From the NCBI GenBank assembly GCA_019685655.1, contig JABFQP010000005.1, positions 55,842-119,841 on the forward strand: 64,000 bases of DNA. Direction: 5' to 3'. Positions 1-10,291 of this stretch are shown one piece after another (the first letter of the stretch is position 1; every line of letters begins with the position of its first letter). The notes beneath the pieces are model-generated. The model had not been told where the DNA came from and made no database searches. It saw only the letters and a program-made list of their open reading frames with translations. The stretch comes from Candidatus Bathyarchaeota archaeon A05DMB-5 (GTDB lineage: Archaea; Thermoproteota; Bathyarchaeia; Bathyarchaeales; Bathycorpusculaceae). The translations under genes and the position numbers were made by a program.

Positions 1-3000
1 AGGATGTTGGTATATGGATGTCCATTCAGGGTCGAAGGAGAGCCATGCGCTTGCTGTTGGTTTGGTTTCGTTTACTTCTTTGATTATTTTGAATTGTATT
101 TGGCACAATTGACCTGTCCCGTTAAAGCTCCACTCTGTTCCCTCTGGTAGGAGATATGCGCAACCCCACTTCAACATTCTATGAGTAGCATTGAAAGGGT
201 CATCTATTGGCGGCGGTGCAATAATTACTCCGCCTATCTCCTCGATTGGTCTGAAAACGTGGTCTGAAGGACGCCATGCGGACGCATATTCTAGCACGCT
301 ATAGTCATAGAGTATACCTATTCCCCAACCGTCCATACACTCAACATCTTGCACAGTCACGTTGATAAAGAACATAGCGTCCACAAAAGTTTCATTCGAG
401 TAAAATATGAAGTTAGAAGTGCCAAGATATCTGGGTGGTCCAGCAGTCCATTTAGTTGGATAGCCATCTGGACCTGGATTAATTATTGAAATCGTTGGAT
501 TACCAGAAAGGGTTGCGTGAGCAGTTGACGTTGAAAGCCATTGTTCAAGTGCGTATAGAGTTACTGTGAAATCTTCGGTGAAGTTTCCTTGATTTTCAAC
601 AACAACGTCAATGTTAACGCTTTCACCAGTTCTTACTTCATTAGTAGAGGGTACAACATCTACGACAGCAGCATCATGTCTGCTTGGAAAAGGCAAGAAA
701 ATTATAGTATGTATAAAATCAAGGTCTGTTACGTCTTCTGCAATTATATGGCCTGCACCGTTTGAAATGCCTATTGTGGCTGTGACAAGTCCATCGCATG
801 ATGCGTAGTTACACTGTATTATGCCTTCTTTGCTTAATATTGCTTCAAAATTAGCAGTTGTAGATGAACCGTAGGCGCGCACAAACCAGCGGATACCAAC
901 ATGCGTGGAATTTTCCCATACATAAATGTCATAAGGATCATTCGTTATCCAGTCGTCCCATGCGACAGCTATTGCCAATTTACAACTCAAATCAGTTATG
1001 CTGTTACTAGGACTAGTGTCAGGACCAGTGAATGTTATTAGCCCGTTGCTTGAAATATAGATTGTTTTGTAGCTCATTTCATAGAATGGAAAGTCAAAAG
1101 ATAAATTATATTGCCAGCTCACATCGTCTCCGTGCCATCCCATAGAACTGCCGCCGCCAACCCATTGATGTGGAATATAAGAGCGCCTATAGAAGAATAC
1201 GCGAGTCCATCGAGTTACAACATTGTTTGCCATATTCGTTTCTCCGGGTACGAGTGACGCATAAACGGTCACGTTATAACTTCCAGTTTCTGAAGGAGCC
1301 CACAGATAATTAATGGAATAAGAATTGCCTACAGGCAACTCCTCGATTATGGTATTGTATACTACTGTGCCATTAATTAACATGGAGAATCCCACGTTAA
1401 TTTCATTGTTTAGTCCTCTGTTTTGAACGGTCGCGTTGAGTAATGTTGAATTACCAAGTTCGAGAAATGTAGGGGCTGTTAAGGAAACCTTTAAGTCGTG
1501 TTCTGAAGGCGTTAACCAACCTACAGAGTTAATTATCAATGTGTCTCTTTCTGATTGCCAAAGGCAATAGATTGGAAAAGCGTAGTAAACAACCGAACCA
1601 TAACCCACTTCTGTTCCATCAAACACCGTGACAGCCGTCCATAAAGTATCTGTGTATCGAATAACTTCAAATCCTCCGTTTGTCGGGAATACGCCATCAT
1701 CGTATGGAGGGCCTTGAAGCCATGTGAAGGTCATGGGTAGCCCTTGCGTAACTGGATGGGACGGATCTGTGACAGTTAATCCGTAGGCATAAGTGTCGTC
1801 AACTTGATAGACTGCATGGGCAACATTTACCATGAAATTGTCAGAGCCATGGTTATACCCTATATCTTCGCCTTCCAACAAAATATTTCCACCCATTGCA
1901 AGATAAGCCTTCAGCGTTTCAGCATCCGCTGAGTCAACCGCCCAACTCCAGTAGTCACCACAAGTCCATATTACAAGCTTGAACTTCAGCAAAAATTCTA
2001 GTGGTGGACGTCCCATGCTAGATTCTTGCCATACAAAATATTCGTAGCCGTTGGACGTTAATGCACATTCAAATTCCGGCAGACTTGTGCCTCGTATCTT
2101 ATATGCCGCGTCGTCGTCAGCTACAATTAGAATGTCAGGTAGAATCTTTACCTCAACAGTTTTGCTTATTAGATTGTTTTTTGTGAATTCTTCGCCAAGC
2201 ATTGGACACGCATATACAGTGATGTTGTACATACCTTCGACCGTTGGAATCCATGTATAACTAAACGTAAAAGACGCATCAGTCACAAGTTCAGGAATCA
2301 AAACGGAGTCGACAAGTGTGCCGTTGACGAATAGTTGCAATTCCACATCGGTTTCGTTGTTAGCGCCACGGTTTTGGACAGTTGCGTTCAGCAGAGCCGA
2401 ATCGCTAGGTTCAAGAAACTTTGGAACATCTAAGGATACAGCGAGGTCATGTTCGTAGCCTTTTGCCAAGTAAACGATAGCGTTCTCCCACAATTCGATG
2501 GCGTCAAGTTTTCCATCACCATCTTGGTCGTAACGAAACTCGTCCAACATATAGGTGAAAAGCACTGTTGGGTAAGTGTTCCCTACGACGATAGCTGCAT
2601 AACTTTCGGTAGGTGGCATTGTGAAGCCAGCAATTGAGGTGCCCGTGGTCGTTGCTACGTGGTCTCCGTCGTCTGCGTATCCTTCAATGTAAGAGGTGAG
2701 GTCGCCTACAGTGTTTGGAAAGGTAAAGATTGAATGTGAAGGGTTCCACCGATATACGGATTCTGGTGACCACATGTCTGAAACCCATTGAACCCCAAGG
2801 GTATTCCACAAAGTTGTTGGCTCAGAGTTGGATCCGTCGATGTCGAAAGTGCTGAGAACAAGGAGCCCACCGTTGCGCACATATTCTTCAATTTCTGTCC
2901 AATAAGAGCCTAACGCGTAGTAGTTGCAGTGGTCAACAACAACCAGATCCCAAGCTTGACTTGTCAATGCTACGCCAAATTCCCAAGGATCATCAGCATA

Positions 3001-5784
3001 GTGGGTATAATTGATTCCCAAGTTGTCTAAAGCAACAATGGCATATCGTAAAGAAGGTGTAACGTAATAGTCGTCTGTGTAGACAAGAACACTTCTTACA
3101 CCAATGAATAATACTATCACCGATTTTTTGGCTAAGTTGTTTCTTGTAAGCTCTTCTCCAGACATAGGCGGCGCATAGGCTGTGATGTTGTACATGCCTT
3201 GAACCGTTGGGGTCCATAGATAGCTTAGAGTGTAGGAAGAGCCGACAAGTAACTCAGGTATTGTCACGGAGTCAACTAATGAGCCATCGATAAATAGTTG
3301 CAGTTCGACATTGGTTTCGTTGTTTAGTCCTTTGTTGGAAACCGTTGCGTTTAGTAGCGTTGACTCATTTGGTTTAAGATGTTTTGGAGTTTCGAGAGAA
3401 ACAGTGAGTTCGTGTTCTGGTTTTGGGTAACGTGACCATAGTATCGCGTTATAGAGTAGTTGCAGGTGATGGTGATAGTAGGCGGGTATGATTTCGAGCC
3501 ATGGAGAAATGTAAACTAAACCTTTGTAGGTTACTATGGCGCTTTCTTGATAGTGCCCAAGAGCAAGATATTTGCCTTCGACTAATTCGTTTGAGTCCCA
3601 TCGTCCATCGGAAGGAATAGCTGTTCCAACATAGGCGAAGACGAATGGATTGGGAACATTTCTGAACAACGGATGAGTTGTGTTTAACAAGTGTAAGAGG
3701 TCTGTTCCCACCGCGTCATACGTGATATTTTCATTTATTCCAATCAACCTTGCCAGTTTATTGTTGTTTGGAACTGCGTAATAGAGCGTTCCAGCAGTGA
3801 CGATTAACCCGTGCCCTTCATAAATATACAGTGTTATTGCTTCAATTTCAGCGTCTGTAAACTGCCAACCAGCATATGGATCATAAGCGCACGAAATGAT
3901 TAGAACATCTGCTTCTGTGGCTGCGATGTCTTCGTATGTTATTCCTTCTTTGTTTAATGTCGTGTAGTCAACGTAAACCATTTTGTCGCCAAACAGGTAC
4001 CATTCACTACTTAGCACTTGCCAGTTAGTGATGATTTCGCTGTAAATATTGCCGGCAGAATGCAACACGACAGCCTTAACGGGAATTCCTACATAGATAC
4101 TTTTTGAGAGCATGTTGTTGTCTACGCTTGTTTCTCCTGGCACTGGCGTTATGTAGAACGTAACATTGTATAATCCTTCAATCAGCGGACTCCATGAAAG
4201 AGTAATTGTGGTTGTGTTTCCAGAAGCCAAAGAATCTATCACCTTGGAGTCTACAGCAGTACCGTTTGCCAAGAGTTGTACAACTATGTCTGCTTCGTTG
4301 TATTCTCCAAAGTTAAGTATAGTTGCGTTTATAATTTCTGAAGTTCCTGGCTTAACGTATAGCGGTGTTTGTAATGCATAAGCAATAAGTTCATGTACTG
4401 GTGGAATCTGTTCAACGGCCTTTCTTGCGTTTATTCTTCCATAACCATAGTACACGTCAAAACCAGAGTTGCCTAAGTCATCAGCAGCATATCGTAGCCA
4501 CAATCTTAACCAATCTCTCGATTTTTCAGGATGCAAGCTCATTACAAGAGCGGCTAATCCAGACACATGAGGGCACGCCATTGAAGTGCCACTCATATAA
4601 GCGTAATTCATTGAAAAGCCATAATCGTTCATGGTTACCCAGTAAGTGGGCATTGTTGAGTATATGTCGACACCTGGTGCTGCTAGTTCAATCCAATCTC
4701 CCCAGTTAGAGAAATACGCCTTGTTATCGTATTGGTCTGTTGCCGCTACAGCGATTACTTCGTCATAACCTGCGGGATATGATTTCATGTTTGTGTTGTC
4801 GTTTCCTGCGGCGGCAACTACGAGGACTCCGGAATCATAGGCGTATTTGACTGCTGAGTGAACTAGTTCACTGTCGCCATAACCGCCCAAGCTCATGCTG
4901 ATTATGTCAGCTCCGCTGTCGGTTGCGTGAATTATTCCATTCGCAACCCAATCCCAGTAACCATAACCTCCGCTACTTAGAACTTTTTCTGACATTATGC
5001 GTACTTGCGCTAAGCCAGCTACACCAATGCTGTTGTTCAGTACTGCCGCAACTATACCTGCACAGTGGGTTCCGTGTCCAAAATCGTCCTTCGGGTCTAT
5101 GTCGTTATTAGCCCAGTCAAAGCCTAAAGGCGCGTAGTTTGCTGCAAGGTCGGGGTGGGTATAGTCAATGCCAGTATCGACAATAGCCACGAGGACTTCT
5201 GAGCTGCCGGTGGTGATGTTCCATGCCCAATCTGCCTCTATTTTCTGTGGACCCCATTGGTTTGTCCAGTATGGATCGTTAGGAATCCATTGAACTTGAA
5301 CCTTCATGTTTGGTTCCACGTAGCTGGCTAGTTCCATGATTCTTGCGTCTTGAGCAAATGCTGCTACTGATGCGAAAGAGAGCTCAACAACCGCGGCTTT
5401 AACTTCTCCTCTTATTGAAATGGTATTGACGATTTCTGCTTGATATTTTGCGGTTATTTCCTCTAATTCATGGAGACTTTCAGAGTTTTCCTCTTCTAAC
5501 CCAACTATCAGTCGGGTTTTATCGCCATTCGTGTAAGTGAAGTTTTTCCAAGCGTTTGTGTCATTAAAGTTCCAGCCTTCTGTATTTTTATGTGAAGCTT
5601 GAGAGTCTTTGCTTTTTTGAGCATTTGAGTTAACGGTTTTTTCGTTAACTGTTTTCATAAAATCTTCATTGGAAGGGACGTTTTCATTTTCTTTTCCAAA
5701 AGATGGATTTATGATAAATGTCGTAGCTAGTGTGCTTGTTAAGAGTAATATCAACATTAGAAAACAAACTATTTGCTTTTTCAT
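1..5784 (-). CDS. Giant secreted subtilisin-like (S8) protease, C-terminus outside window
   Basis: The frame is open from the ATG at 5784 to the left edge at every place sampled, giving at least 1,928 codons. A signal peptide (KKQ, then a hydrophobic stretch) starts the protein. The S8 catalytic triad is visible: Asp203 in IVDTGID, His237 in GHGTHCAG and Ser401 in SGTSMACPH. Downstream, CARDB-like adhesion repeats (shared core NVELQLF.NGTLVDS) lie near residues 465-568, 785-892, 1108-1212 and 1428-1532. They alternate with Rossmann-like blocks that resemble GATase1/ThuA folds. An EF-hand-like loop (DQDGDGKLDAIEL) lies near residue 1086. It is probably exported and surface-associated, degrading extracellular protein. 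The family assignment is firm; the roles of the C-terminal domains are inferred. Confidence 0.93.
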   Translation of the reverse strand, partial: MKKQIVCFLMLILLLTSTLATTFIINPSFGKENENVPSNEDFMKTVNEKTVNSNAQKSKDSQASHKNTEGWNFNDTNAWKNFTYTNGDKTRLIVGLEEENSESLHELEEITAKYQAEIVNTISIRGEVKAAVVELSFASVAAFAQDARIMELASYVEPNMKVQVQWIPNDPYWTNQWGPQKIEADWAWNITTGSSEVLVAIVDTGIDYTHPDLAANYAPLGFDWANNDIDPKDDFGHGTHCAGIVAAVLNNSIGVAGLAQVRIMSEKVLSSGGYGYWDWVANGIIHATDSGADIISMSLGGYGDSELVHSAVKYAYDSGVLVVAAAGNDNTNMKSYPAGYDEVIAVAATDQYDNKAYFSNWGDWIELAAPGVDIYSTMPTYWVTMNDYGFSMNYAYMSGTSMACPHVSGLAALVMSLHPEKSRDWLRLWLRYAADDLGNSGFDVYYGYGRINARKAVEQIPPVHELIAYALQTPLYVKPGTSEIINATILNFGEYNEADIVVQLLANGTAVDSKVIDSLASGNTTTITLSWSPLIEGLYNVTFYITPVPGETSVDNNMLSKSIYVGIPVKAVVLHSAGNIYSEIITNWQVLSSEWYLFGDKMVYVDYTTLNKEGITYEDIAATEADVLIISCAYDPYAGWQFTDAEIEAITLYIYEGHGLIVTAGTLYYAVPNNNKLARLIGINENITYDAVGTDLLHLLNTTHPLFRNVPNPFVFAYVGTAIPSDGRWDSNELVEGKYLALGHYQESAIVTYKGLVYISPWLEIIPAYYHHHLQLLYNAILWSRYPKPEHELTVSLETPKHLKPNESTLLNATVSNKGLNNETNVELQLFIDGSLVDSVTIPELLVGSSYTLSYLWTPTVQGMYNITAYAPPMSGEELTRNNLAKKSVIVLFIGVRSVLVYTDDYYVTPSLRYAIVALDNLGINYTHYADDPWEFGVALTSQAWDLVVVDHCNYYALGSYWTEIEEYVRNGGLLVLSTFDIDGSNSEPTTLWNTLGVQWVSDMWSPESVYRWNPSHSIFTFPNTVGDLTSYIEGYADDGDHVATTTGTSIAGFTMPPTESYAAIVVGNTYPTVLFTYMLDEFRYDQDGDGKLDAIELWENAIVYLAKGYEHDLAVSLDVPKFLEPSDSALLNATVQNRGANNETDVELQLFVNGTLVDSVLIPELVTDASFTFSYTWIPTVEGMYNITVYACPMLGEEFTKNNLISKTVEVKILPDILIVADDDAAYKIRGTSLPEFECALTSNGYEYFVWQESSMGRPPLEFLLKFKLVIWTCGDYWSWAVDSADAETLKAYLAMGGNILLEGEDIGYNHGSDNFMVNVAHAVYQVDDTYAYGLTVTDPSHPVTQGLPMTFTWLQGPPYDDGVFPTNGGFEVIRYTDTLWTAVTVFDGTEVGYGSVVYYAFPIYCLWQSERDTLIINSVGWLTPSEHDLKVSLTAPTFLELGNSTLLNATVQNRGLNNEINVGFSMLINGTVVYNTIIEELPVGNSYSINYLWAPSETGSYNVTVYASLVPGETNMANNVVTRWTRVFFYRRSYIPHQWVGGGSSMGWHGDDVSWQYNLSFDFPFYEMSYKTIYISSNGLITFTGPDTSPSNSITDLSCKLAIAVAWDDWITNDPYDIYVWENSTHVGIRWFVRAYGSSTTANFEAILSKEGIIQCNYASCDGLVTATIGISNGAGHIIAEDVTDLDFIHTIIFLPFPSRHDAAVVDVVPSTNEVRTGESVNIDVVVENQGNFTEDFTVTLYALEQWLSTSTAHATLSGNPTISIINPGPDGYPTKWTAGPPRYLGTSNFIFYSNETFVDAMFFINVTVQDVECMDGWGIGILYDYSVLEYASAWRPSDHVFRPIEEIGGVIIAPPPIDDPFNATHRMLKWGCAYLLPEGTEWSFNGTGQLCQIQFKIIKEVNETKPTASAWLSFDPEWTSIYQHP

Positions 5785-5948
5785 ATTCCGTCTCCTTTCA
5801 ATTTCAAAGCATAGACCCAAGTTTAGTCGGTTCTATGCTAGATTATATTTTAAGGTTTCCTTGCTTTAAAATCTTGCGAAAATCTTCAAATAACCTAAAA
5901 AATGTATCATTTAAAAATTCCAGGGACCACCCCAATAAACCAAGTTTA

Positions 5949-7709
5949 TTATTCTGTGATTGTTTTGAGTTGGCTTTTATACATCTCAACAATCTCTTCA
6001 GTTGTGGTCGCGTCTTCTGCAGCCTTGTCAAGTCTATAGTTTCCAGTGAACCGCGGAAAACGAATTGCCAGTCCGCTTCCTTTTCTTATCGAGTCCATGG
6101 CGCACGTATGGATTGGGCTAAGGGTTATTTCTGCACCTAAAATTTCAATCACCACGATGGGCTCGAACCAAACGTCCGCCTCAAGCAAAGAATTGACTCT
6201 TGAATGTTTATGTTGCACAATGTGTTTCTGCATTGTTTTTGGCAGTTTTTCCAAATCTTCGTCTGTAAAGCCCGTGCCGCATTTTGTCACGGTTTCGAAG
6301 GTGTCGCTTTCGGGGTTGTAAGCTGCTAATAGTAGGGCGCCGTAGGTTCCGGCGCGTTTTCCTCTGCCGTGGAATGCGCCGACTATGACTAGGTCTACGG
6401 TGTCTGTCATTTCGCTTTTGTAGTCGCGTTTGTATTTTATCCATAGCCATCCTCTTGCGCCTGCTTGATAGACGGAGTCTGCAGCGATGGATTTGCACAT
6501 TAGTCCTTCACAGCCGTTTTCGATTGCTTCTAGGAAGAATTTTTCCAGTTCTTTCACGTCGCTGGTGATTAGGCTTTTTGCTACTTGTACTCTTTCGCTC
6601 TCTTTTATTGTTTCTTCGAGTGTTTTTCGGCGGATTGGGTAAGGTTCTAGTGTTAAGTCTTTGCCGTCAACGTAAAGCGCGTCAAACATGAATAGCGAGA
6701 CTGGATAGGCTTCCATGGCTTTTTCAATTTCGTATTTGCGTCTGCGGTGCATTAGTTCTTGGAAGGGGCGCATTTCGCCTGTTTCGAGGTCTATGGCGAC
6801 GCATTCGGCTTCGAGGATGGCATCTTTTGCTTTCACGTGTTTTTTGATTAGTTCGACAGCGTCTGGGTATTGGTTGGAGATGTTTTCTAAGCGTCTGGAA
6901 TAGAGGATAACTTGGTCGCCTTTTTTGTGGGCTTGGATTCTTTCTCCGTCGTATTTGTATTCAGCTATGCATTTTCCACTTAGTTTGTCGAGTATCTCTT
7001 CGGGCGAAGAAAGCCTTTCGGCTAGCATGGGTCGAATGGGCTCGAAAACTATGACTTGGAATTTCTTTATGCCTTCTAATCCTTTTTCGGCTACGACTTT
7101 GGCGACTCTTCCGAGGTCAGAGGAAATGTTGTAGGCGCGTTCTATGTGTTCGCGGCTTTCTTTTCCGCCTCCGTAGGCTATTGCTAAAGCGTCGAGAACT
7201 GTCATGTCCGCAATGCCTAGGCGTAGGTTTCCTGTGACGGTGCGCATTATGTATTTGGCTTCTTTGGGAGTTGCGTCTGCCAGAAGCCCTGCTAAAAGGG
7301 ACATTTTGGTATCCACGGCGCCTGAGCCCGAAGCTTTAGCCATCTTGTCAAGAGTTTCGTAGACTCTTTGAACTGTTAAGGGCTGTTGGAAAAAGGTTAC
7401 TTGTTTCTTTTTTGCAATGAGTTTCTGGGCGGTTTCGCCTATGTCTCCGCTTGTTTTCAAGTCTTCTTCTATTTCGTTTTCGCTTCTTCCAGAAGCCCTT
7501 GCAAGAGCTTTTATTGCGAGTTTTTCTGCCACACCTATTTCGAGACCGATAAAGTCTGGGTATATTTTGCCTTGAGTTAAGTATACGACTTTGTCGATTA
7601 TGTTTTTTGGTGTGTTTTTGAGAAGGTCAACTAGAAGGTCGGTCATTTCTAAACGTTTAGTTGTGGCTTCGATTTTTTCGTAAGCGTCAGCAATTACGGC
7701 ATACCGCAA
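5949..7709 (-). CDS. lig: ATP-dependent DNA ligase
   Basis: This 586-residue protein matches the usual length of archaeal replicative DNA ligases. It seals nicks in duplex DNA through an enzyme-AMP intermediate. An N-terminal DNA-binding domain (about 1-220) is followed by the nucleotidyltransferase core with motif I KYDGERIQ (adenylated Lys252) and then the OB domain. The start is TTG at 7709, with GAGGT about 11 nt upstream. It is transcribed alone, leftward, away from the nitroreductase region. Nothing is missing from the core motifs that I can see. It should act in Okazaki fragment joining and repair. Confidence 0.95.
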   Translation of the reverse strand: MRYAVIADAYEKIEATTKRLEMTDLLVDLLKNTPKNIIDKVVYLTQGKIYPDFIGLEIGVAEKLAIKALARASGRSENEIEEDLKTSGDIGETAQKLIAKKKQVTFFQQPLTVQRVYETLDKMAKASGSGAVDTKMSLLAGLLADATPKEAKYIMRTVTGNLRLGIADMTVLDALAIAYGGGKESREHIERAYNISSDLGRVAKVVAEKGLEGIKKFQVIVFEPIRPMLAERLSSPEEILDKLSGKCIAEYKYDGERIQAHKKGDQVILYSRRLENISNQYPDAVELIKKHVKAKDAILEAECVAIDLETGEMRPFQELMHRRRKYEIEKAMEAYPVSLFMFDALYVDGKDLTLEPYPIRRKTLEETIKESERVQVAKSLITSDVKELEKFFLEAIENGCEGLMCKSIAADSVYQAGARGWLWIKYKRDYKSEMTDTVDLVIVGAFHGRGKRAGTYGALLLAAYNPESDTFETVTKCGTGFTDEDLEKLPKTMQKHIVQHKHSRVNSLLEADVWFEPIVVIEILGAEITLSPIHTCAMDSIRKGSGLAIRFPRFTGNYRLDKAAEDATTTEEIVEMYKSQLKTITE

Positions 7710-7765
7710 TAATTAACCTCACAAACAACAATACACACACAAAGATATTAAATTTCATTTTTTGT

Positions 7766-8287
7766 TTAGAAGGTTTCGTAATGGACGATTTGATTTATTG
7801 GTCTTCTGTTTCTTGGAGAAGGAGTTTCAGCAGAATAGCCTACGGGAATTATGGCTACTGGTCTTACTCCCTGCGGAGCTTTCAAAATTTCTTTTGCTTT
7901 TTCTTCTTTGAAAGCACCAACCCAGCAGGTGCCCAGTCCAAGAGAATAAGCAGTTAAGTGAATGTTTTGGATTGCAGCCGCCGTGTCTTGTATGCAGTAT
8001 AGGATTTTGCCGCGAATGCCATAACCTTGCATGGAACGATTTTCATTTGCACAAACAACAATCACAACAGGCGCTTCTTCAATGAAAGACTGGTTAAGTG
8101 CGGCTTCAGCAAGCAACTTCTTGATTTCTGGTTTACGAACAACAACGAACTCCCATGGTTGAACGTTTCCAGCAGAAGGCGCCCAACGCGCCGCATCAAT
8201 CAGCTTTTCAACAAGCTCGTTTGGCACGTCTCGACTTTCGAAAGCTCGAATGCTCCTTCTTCCCTTAATAGCCTCAAACACGTCCAT
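7766..8287 (-). CDS. Nitroreductase-family FMN oxidoreductase
   Basis: The sequence opens MDVFEAIKGRRSIRAF, the phosphate/FMN-binding start typical of the nitroreductase superfamily, and continues with AARWAPSAGNVQPWEFVVV and a C-terminal GYSAETP segment. The frame extends upstream to 8314, but I chose ATG 8287 because GTGAG lies just upstream and the family begins at this point. At 173 residues it is a short single-domain member. The substrate cannot be told from sequence; family members reduce nitro compounds, quinones or flavin derivatives using NAD(P)H. Confidence 0.85.
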   Translation of the reverse strand: MDVFEAIKGRRSIRAFESRDVPNELVEKLIDAARWAPSAGNVQPWEFVVVRKPEIKKLLAEAALNQSFIEEAPVVIVVCANENRSMQGYGIRGKILYCIQDTAAAIQNIHLTAYSLGLGTCWVGAFKEEKAKEILKAPQGVRPVAIIPVGYSAETPSPRNRRPINQIVHYETF

Positions 8288-8523
8288 AATCTCACACGCG
8301 CTATTATTACACATAAAAGTTTACAACACAAAAGCCTTAAGTCTTATCCCGCCATCACTTTCAGTTTGGATGATGAAGCAGAGAGTCAACAGAGCCAAAG
8401 CAGTGATGTGACTCGACGGGCGAACTGACACCTTCTTCTAAGGAAAATTTATCAGCTAAAACAGCGAATCAAAAAAGATGCACGGTTCAAGAATTGTTGG
8501 AGTGAAGTTTAGGCGGAGAAAAC

Positions 8524-10218
8524 TTGCATAAACGCAAAATCATGGAAGCACTTGATAGGATTTCATCAAAAAAAAGCGTCAAGTATGCAGTATACTTAAC
8601 AGCTGTAATACTATTCTTCGCATTAATATTGCTGCCTCCACTTCTTGGAATAATCGTAAAATGGAACGCAATGCAAACAGTTCTAGACAAGCCAGACCGC
8701 ATGTCACGTTCATTAAACGCCATCCAAAACTCTTTCTTAGTAGCCTTACTCGTTTCAGCCTTAGACGTGATTACTGGAATTCCAATGGCGTGGTTCATCA
8801 CACGCGGAAAATCAAAATGGCTAAACGTTCTTGACACGTTAGCGGACATTCCATTCGTAGTGCCCACAGCCGCGCTTGGCTACTCGCTATTGCTGTTCTG
8901 GAGCGACCCAAACGGAATATCAAGCCTCTTCGGAAACCCGCTAGCTTCACCCGGCTGGCTTCTCGTCATCCTACTCCACTTCACATTCTCCTACCCAGTA
9001 GTCATACGAGTAGTCGTCGGAGCATTGCTTGATTACAAAATCGAATATGAACAAGCTTCCCGAACACTTGGTGCACCGCCCTTAACAGCGTCAAGAACCG
9101 TTACCTTCGCAATCATCAAACCCTCACTAATAGCAGCCTTCATACTCGCATTCGCAAGGTCACTTTCGGAAACCGGCGCAACCTTCATGGTCGCCGGAGC
9201 ATTCGAAAACGGTCCAGTCTTCATACGACACATTACCAACGAATTCAAAGCCGGCACGATTGACAAATATGCATATGAGGGCTCTCTAGCATTCGCAAGT
9301 TTCATACTCATCGCCATCGCTGTAGCCATCTTCGCACTAATCCGCATCTTAGGACCGAAGCTAAAAATTCCAGCAAAAAAGACATGGCCATCATGGGAAA
9401 GAAAACTGAGCTATTCAAAAGCAGCAACATCCAGAAACACCGTTACGCTTTTGATATTTCTGATAATAGTACTTATTCCATCCCTTTTCGTGGCGCTACC
9501 AGCTTTTCAAGCAGTATTCACCAACATATTACCTAATTCGCTCTCAGGAAACATTCCCGGAGGAGTAAATTGGGGAGATTATTGGCAGAGCATTCTTTTA
9601 TCATATTTTCTGGGCGCGGTAGTTACAATTTTAAATGTTGCAATAGGATTGCCAATGGCGATACTTATTGCGAGAAGAAAGTTTGGAAAACTGTTGTCTG
9701 GAATGCTGGACGTGCTCGTGAATATTCCGTTGATTGTTCCATCAATAGCCCTCGGCGTCTCGCTTAGATTCTTCTGGAAAGACACCTTCGCATTTATGCC
9801 CGAAATGCTGCTGCTAATTTTTGCTCACTTAGCAATTACTTACCCATACTTTGTGAGGTCAATGTCCGCAGCCACTGAAAGAATAAGTGCAGATATGGAA
9901 GAAGCCGCAAGAACCCTCGGCGCCAAACCGCTGGGAGTGTTCAGAACAATAATCTGGCCATTAACTAAATACTCAATATTTTCAGGTGCAATAATCATTT
10001 TCACAAGAAGTGTAAGCGAGACAGGCGCAACCGTGGCCGTAGTAAGCTCGTTGAAAACGGTGCCAATTATCCTTGAGGATTGGGTTTTCCAAGTTCAGAA
10101 GAAGACAGGACCAGCTACATCATTAGATGTTGGCTTAGCCTGTGGATACCTAATTCTATTCTCATTCATCATTCTACTTGCATTAAGACTCATTGTGAGA
10201 GGAAAAGGAAGATACTAG
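8524..10218 (+). CDS. ABC transporter permease, two fused membrane domains
   Basis: This 564-residue protein contains two consecutive binding-protein-dependent permease domains. Each has an EAA-type loop: EQASRTLGAPPLTASRTVTF in the first half and EEAARTLGAKPLGVFRTI in the second. About twelve membrane helices are expected. The layout matches FbpB/ThiP-type permeases for iron, thiamine or similar anions. The start is TTG at 8524 with GGAG 6 nt upstream; ATG 8542 is the alternative. The matching ATPase follows after 73 nt. No solute-binding protein gene lies beside it, so the substrate is not fixed. Confidence 0.9.
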   Translation: MHKRKIMEALDRISSKKSVKYAVYLTAVILFFALILLPPLLGIIVKWNAMQTVLDKPDRMSRSLNAIQNSFLVALLVSALDVITGIPMAWFITRGKSKWLNVLDTLADIPFVVPTAALGYSLLLFWSDPNGISSLFGNPLASPGWLLVILLHFTFSYPVVIRVVVGALLDYKIEYEQASRTLGAPPLTASRTVTFAIIKPSLIAAFILAFARSLSETGATFMVAGAFENGPVFIRHITNEFKAGTIDKYAYEGSLAFASFILIAIAVAIFALIRILGPKLKIPAKKTWPSWERKLSYSKAATSRNTVTLLIFLIIVLIPSLFVALPAFQAVFTNILPNSLSGNIPGGVNWGDYWQSILLSYFLGAVVTILNVAIGLPMAILIARRKFGKLLSGMLDVLVNIPLIVPSIALGVSLRFFWKDTFAFMPEMLLLIFAHLAITYPYFVRSMSAATERISADMEEAARTLGAKPLGVFRTIIWPLTKYSIFSGAIIIFTRSVSETGATVAVVSSLKTVPIILEDWVFQVQKKTGPATSLDVGLACGYLILFSFIILLALRLIVRGKGRY

Positions 10219-10291
10219 CATGATTAATATACCGCTTAAAATTTATGCAAAGACAGCCAAAACAAATGCGGTGGGCGAAGGAGACTAACAA

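Noticed and set aside
5730..6140. A 136-codon plus-strand frame
   Set aside because: It overlaps the starts and ends of the subtilase and ligase genes antisense, without motif or supporting context.
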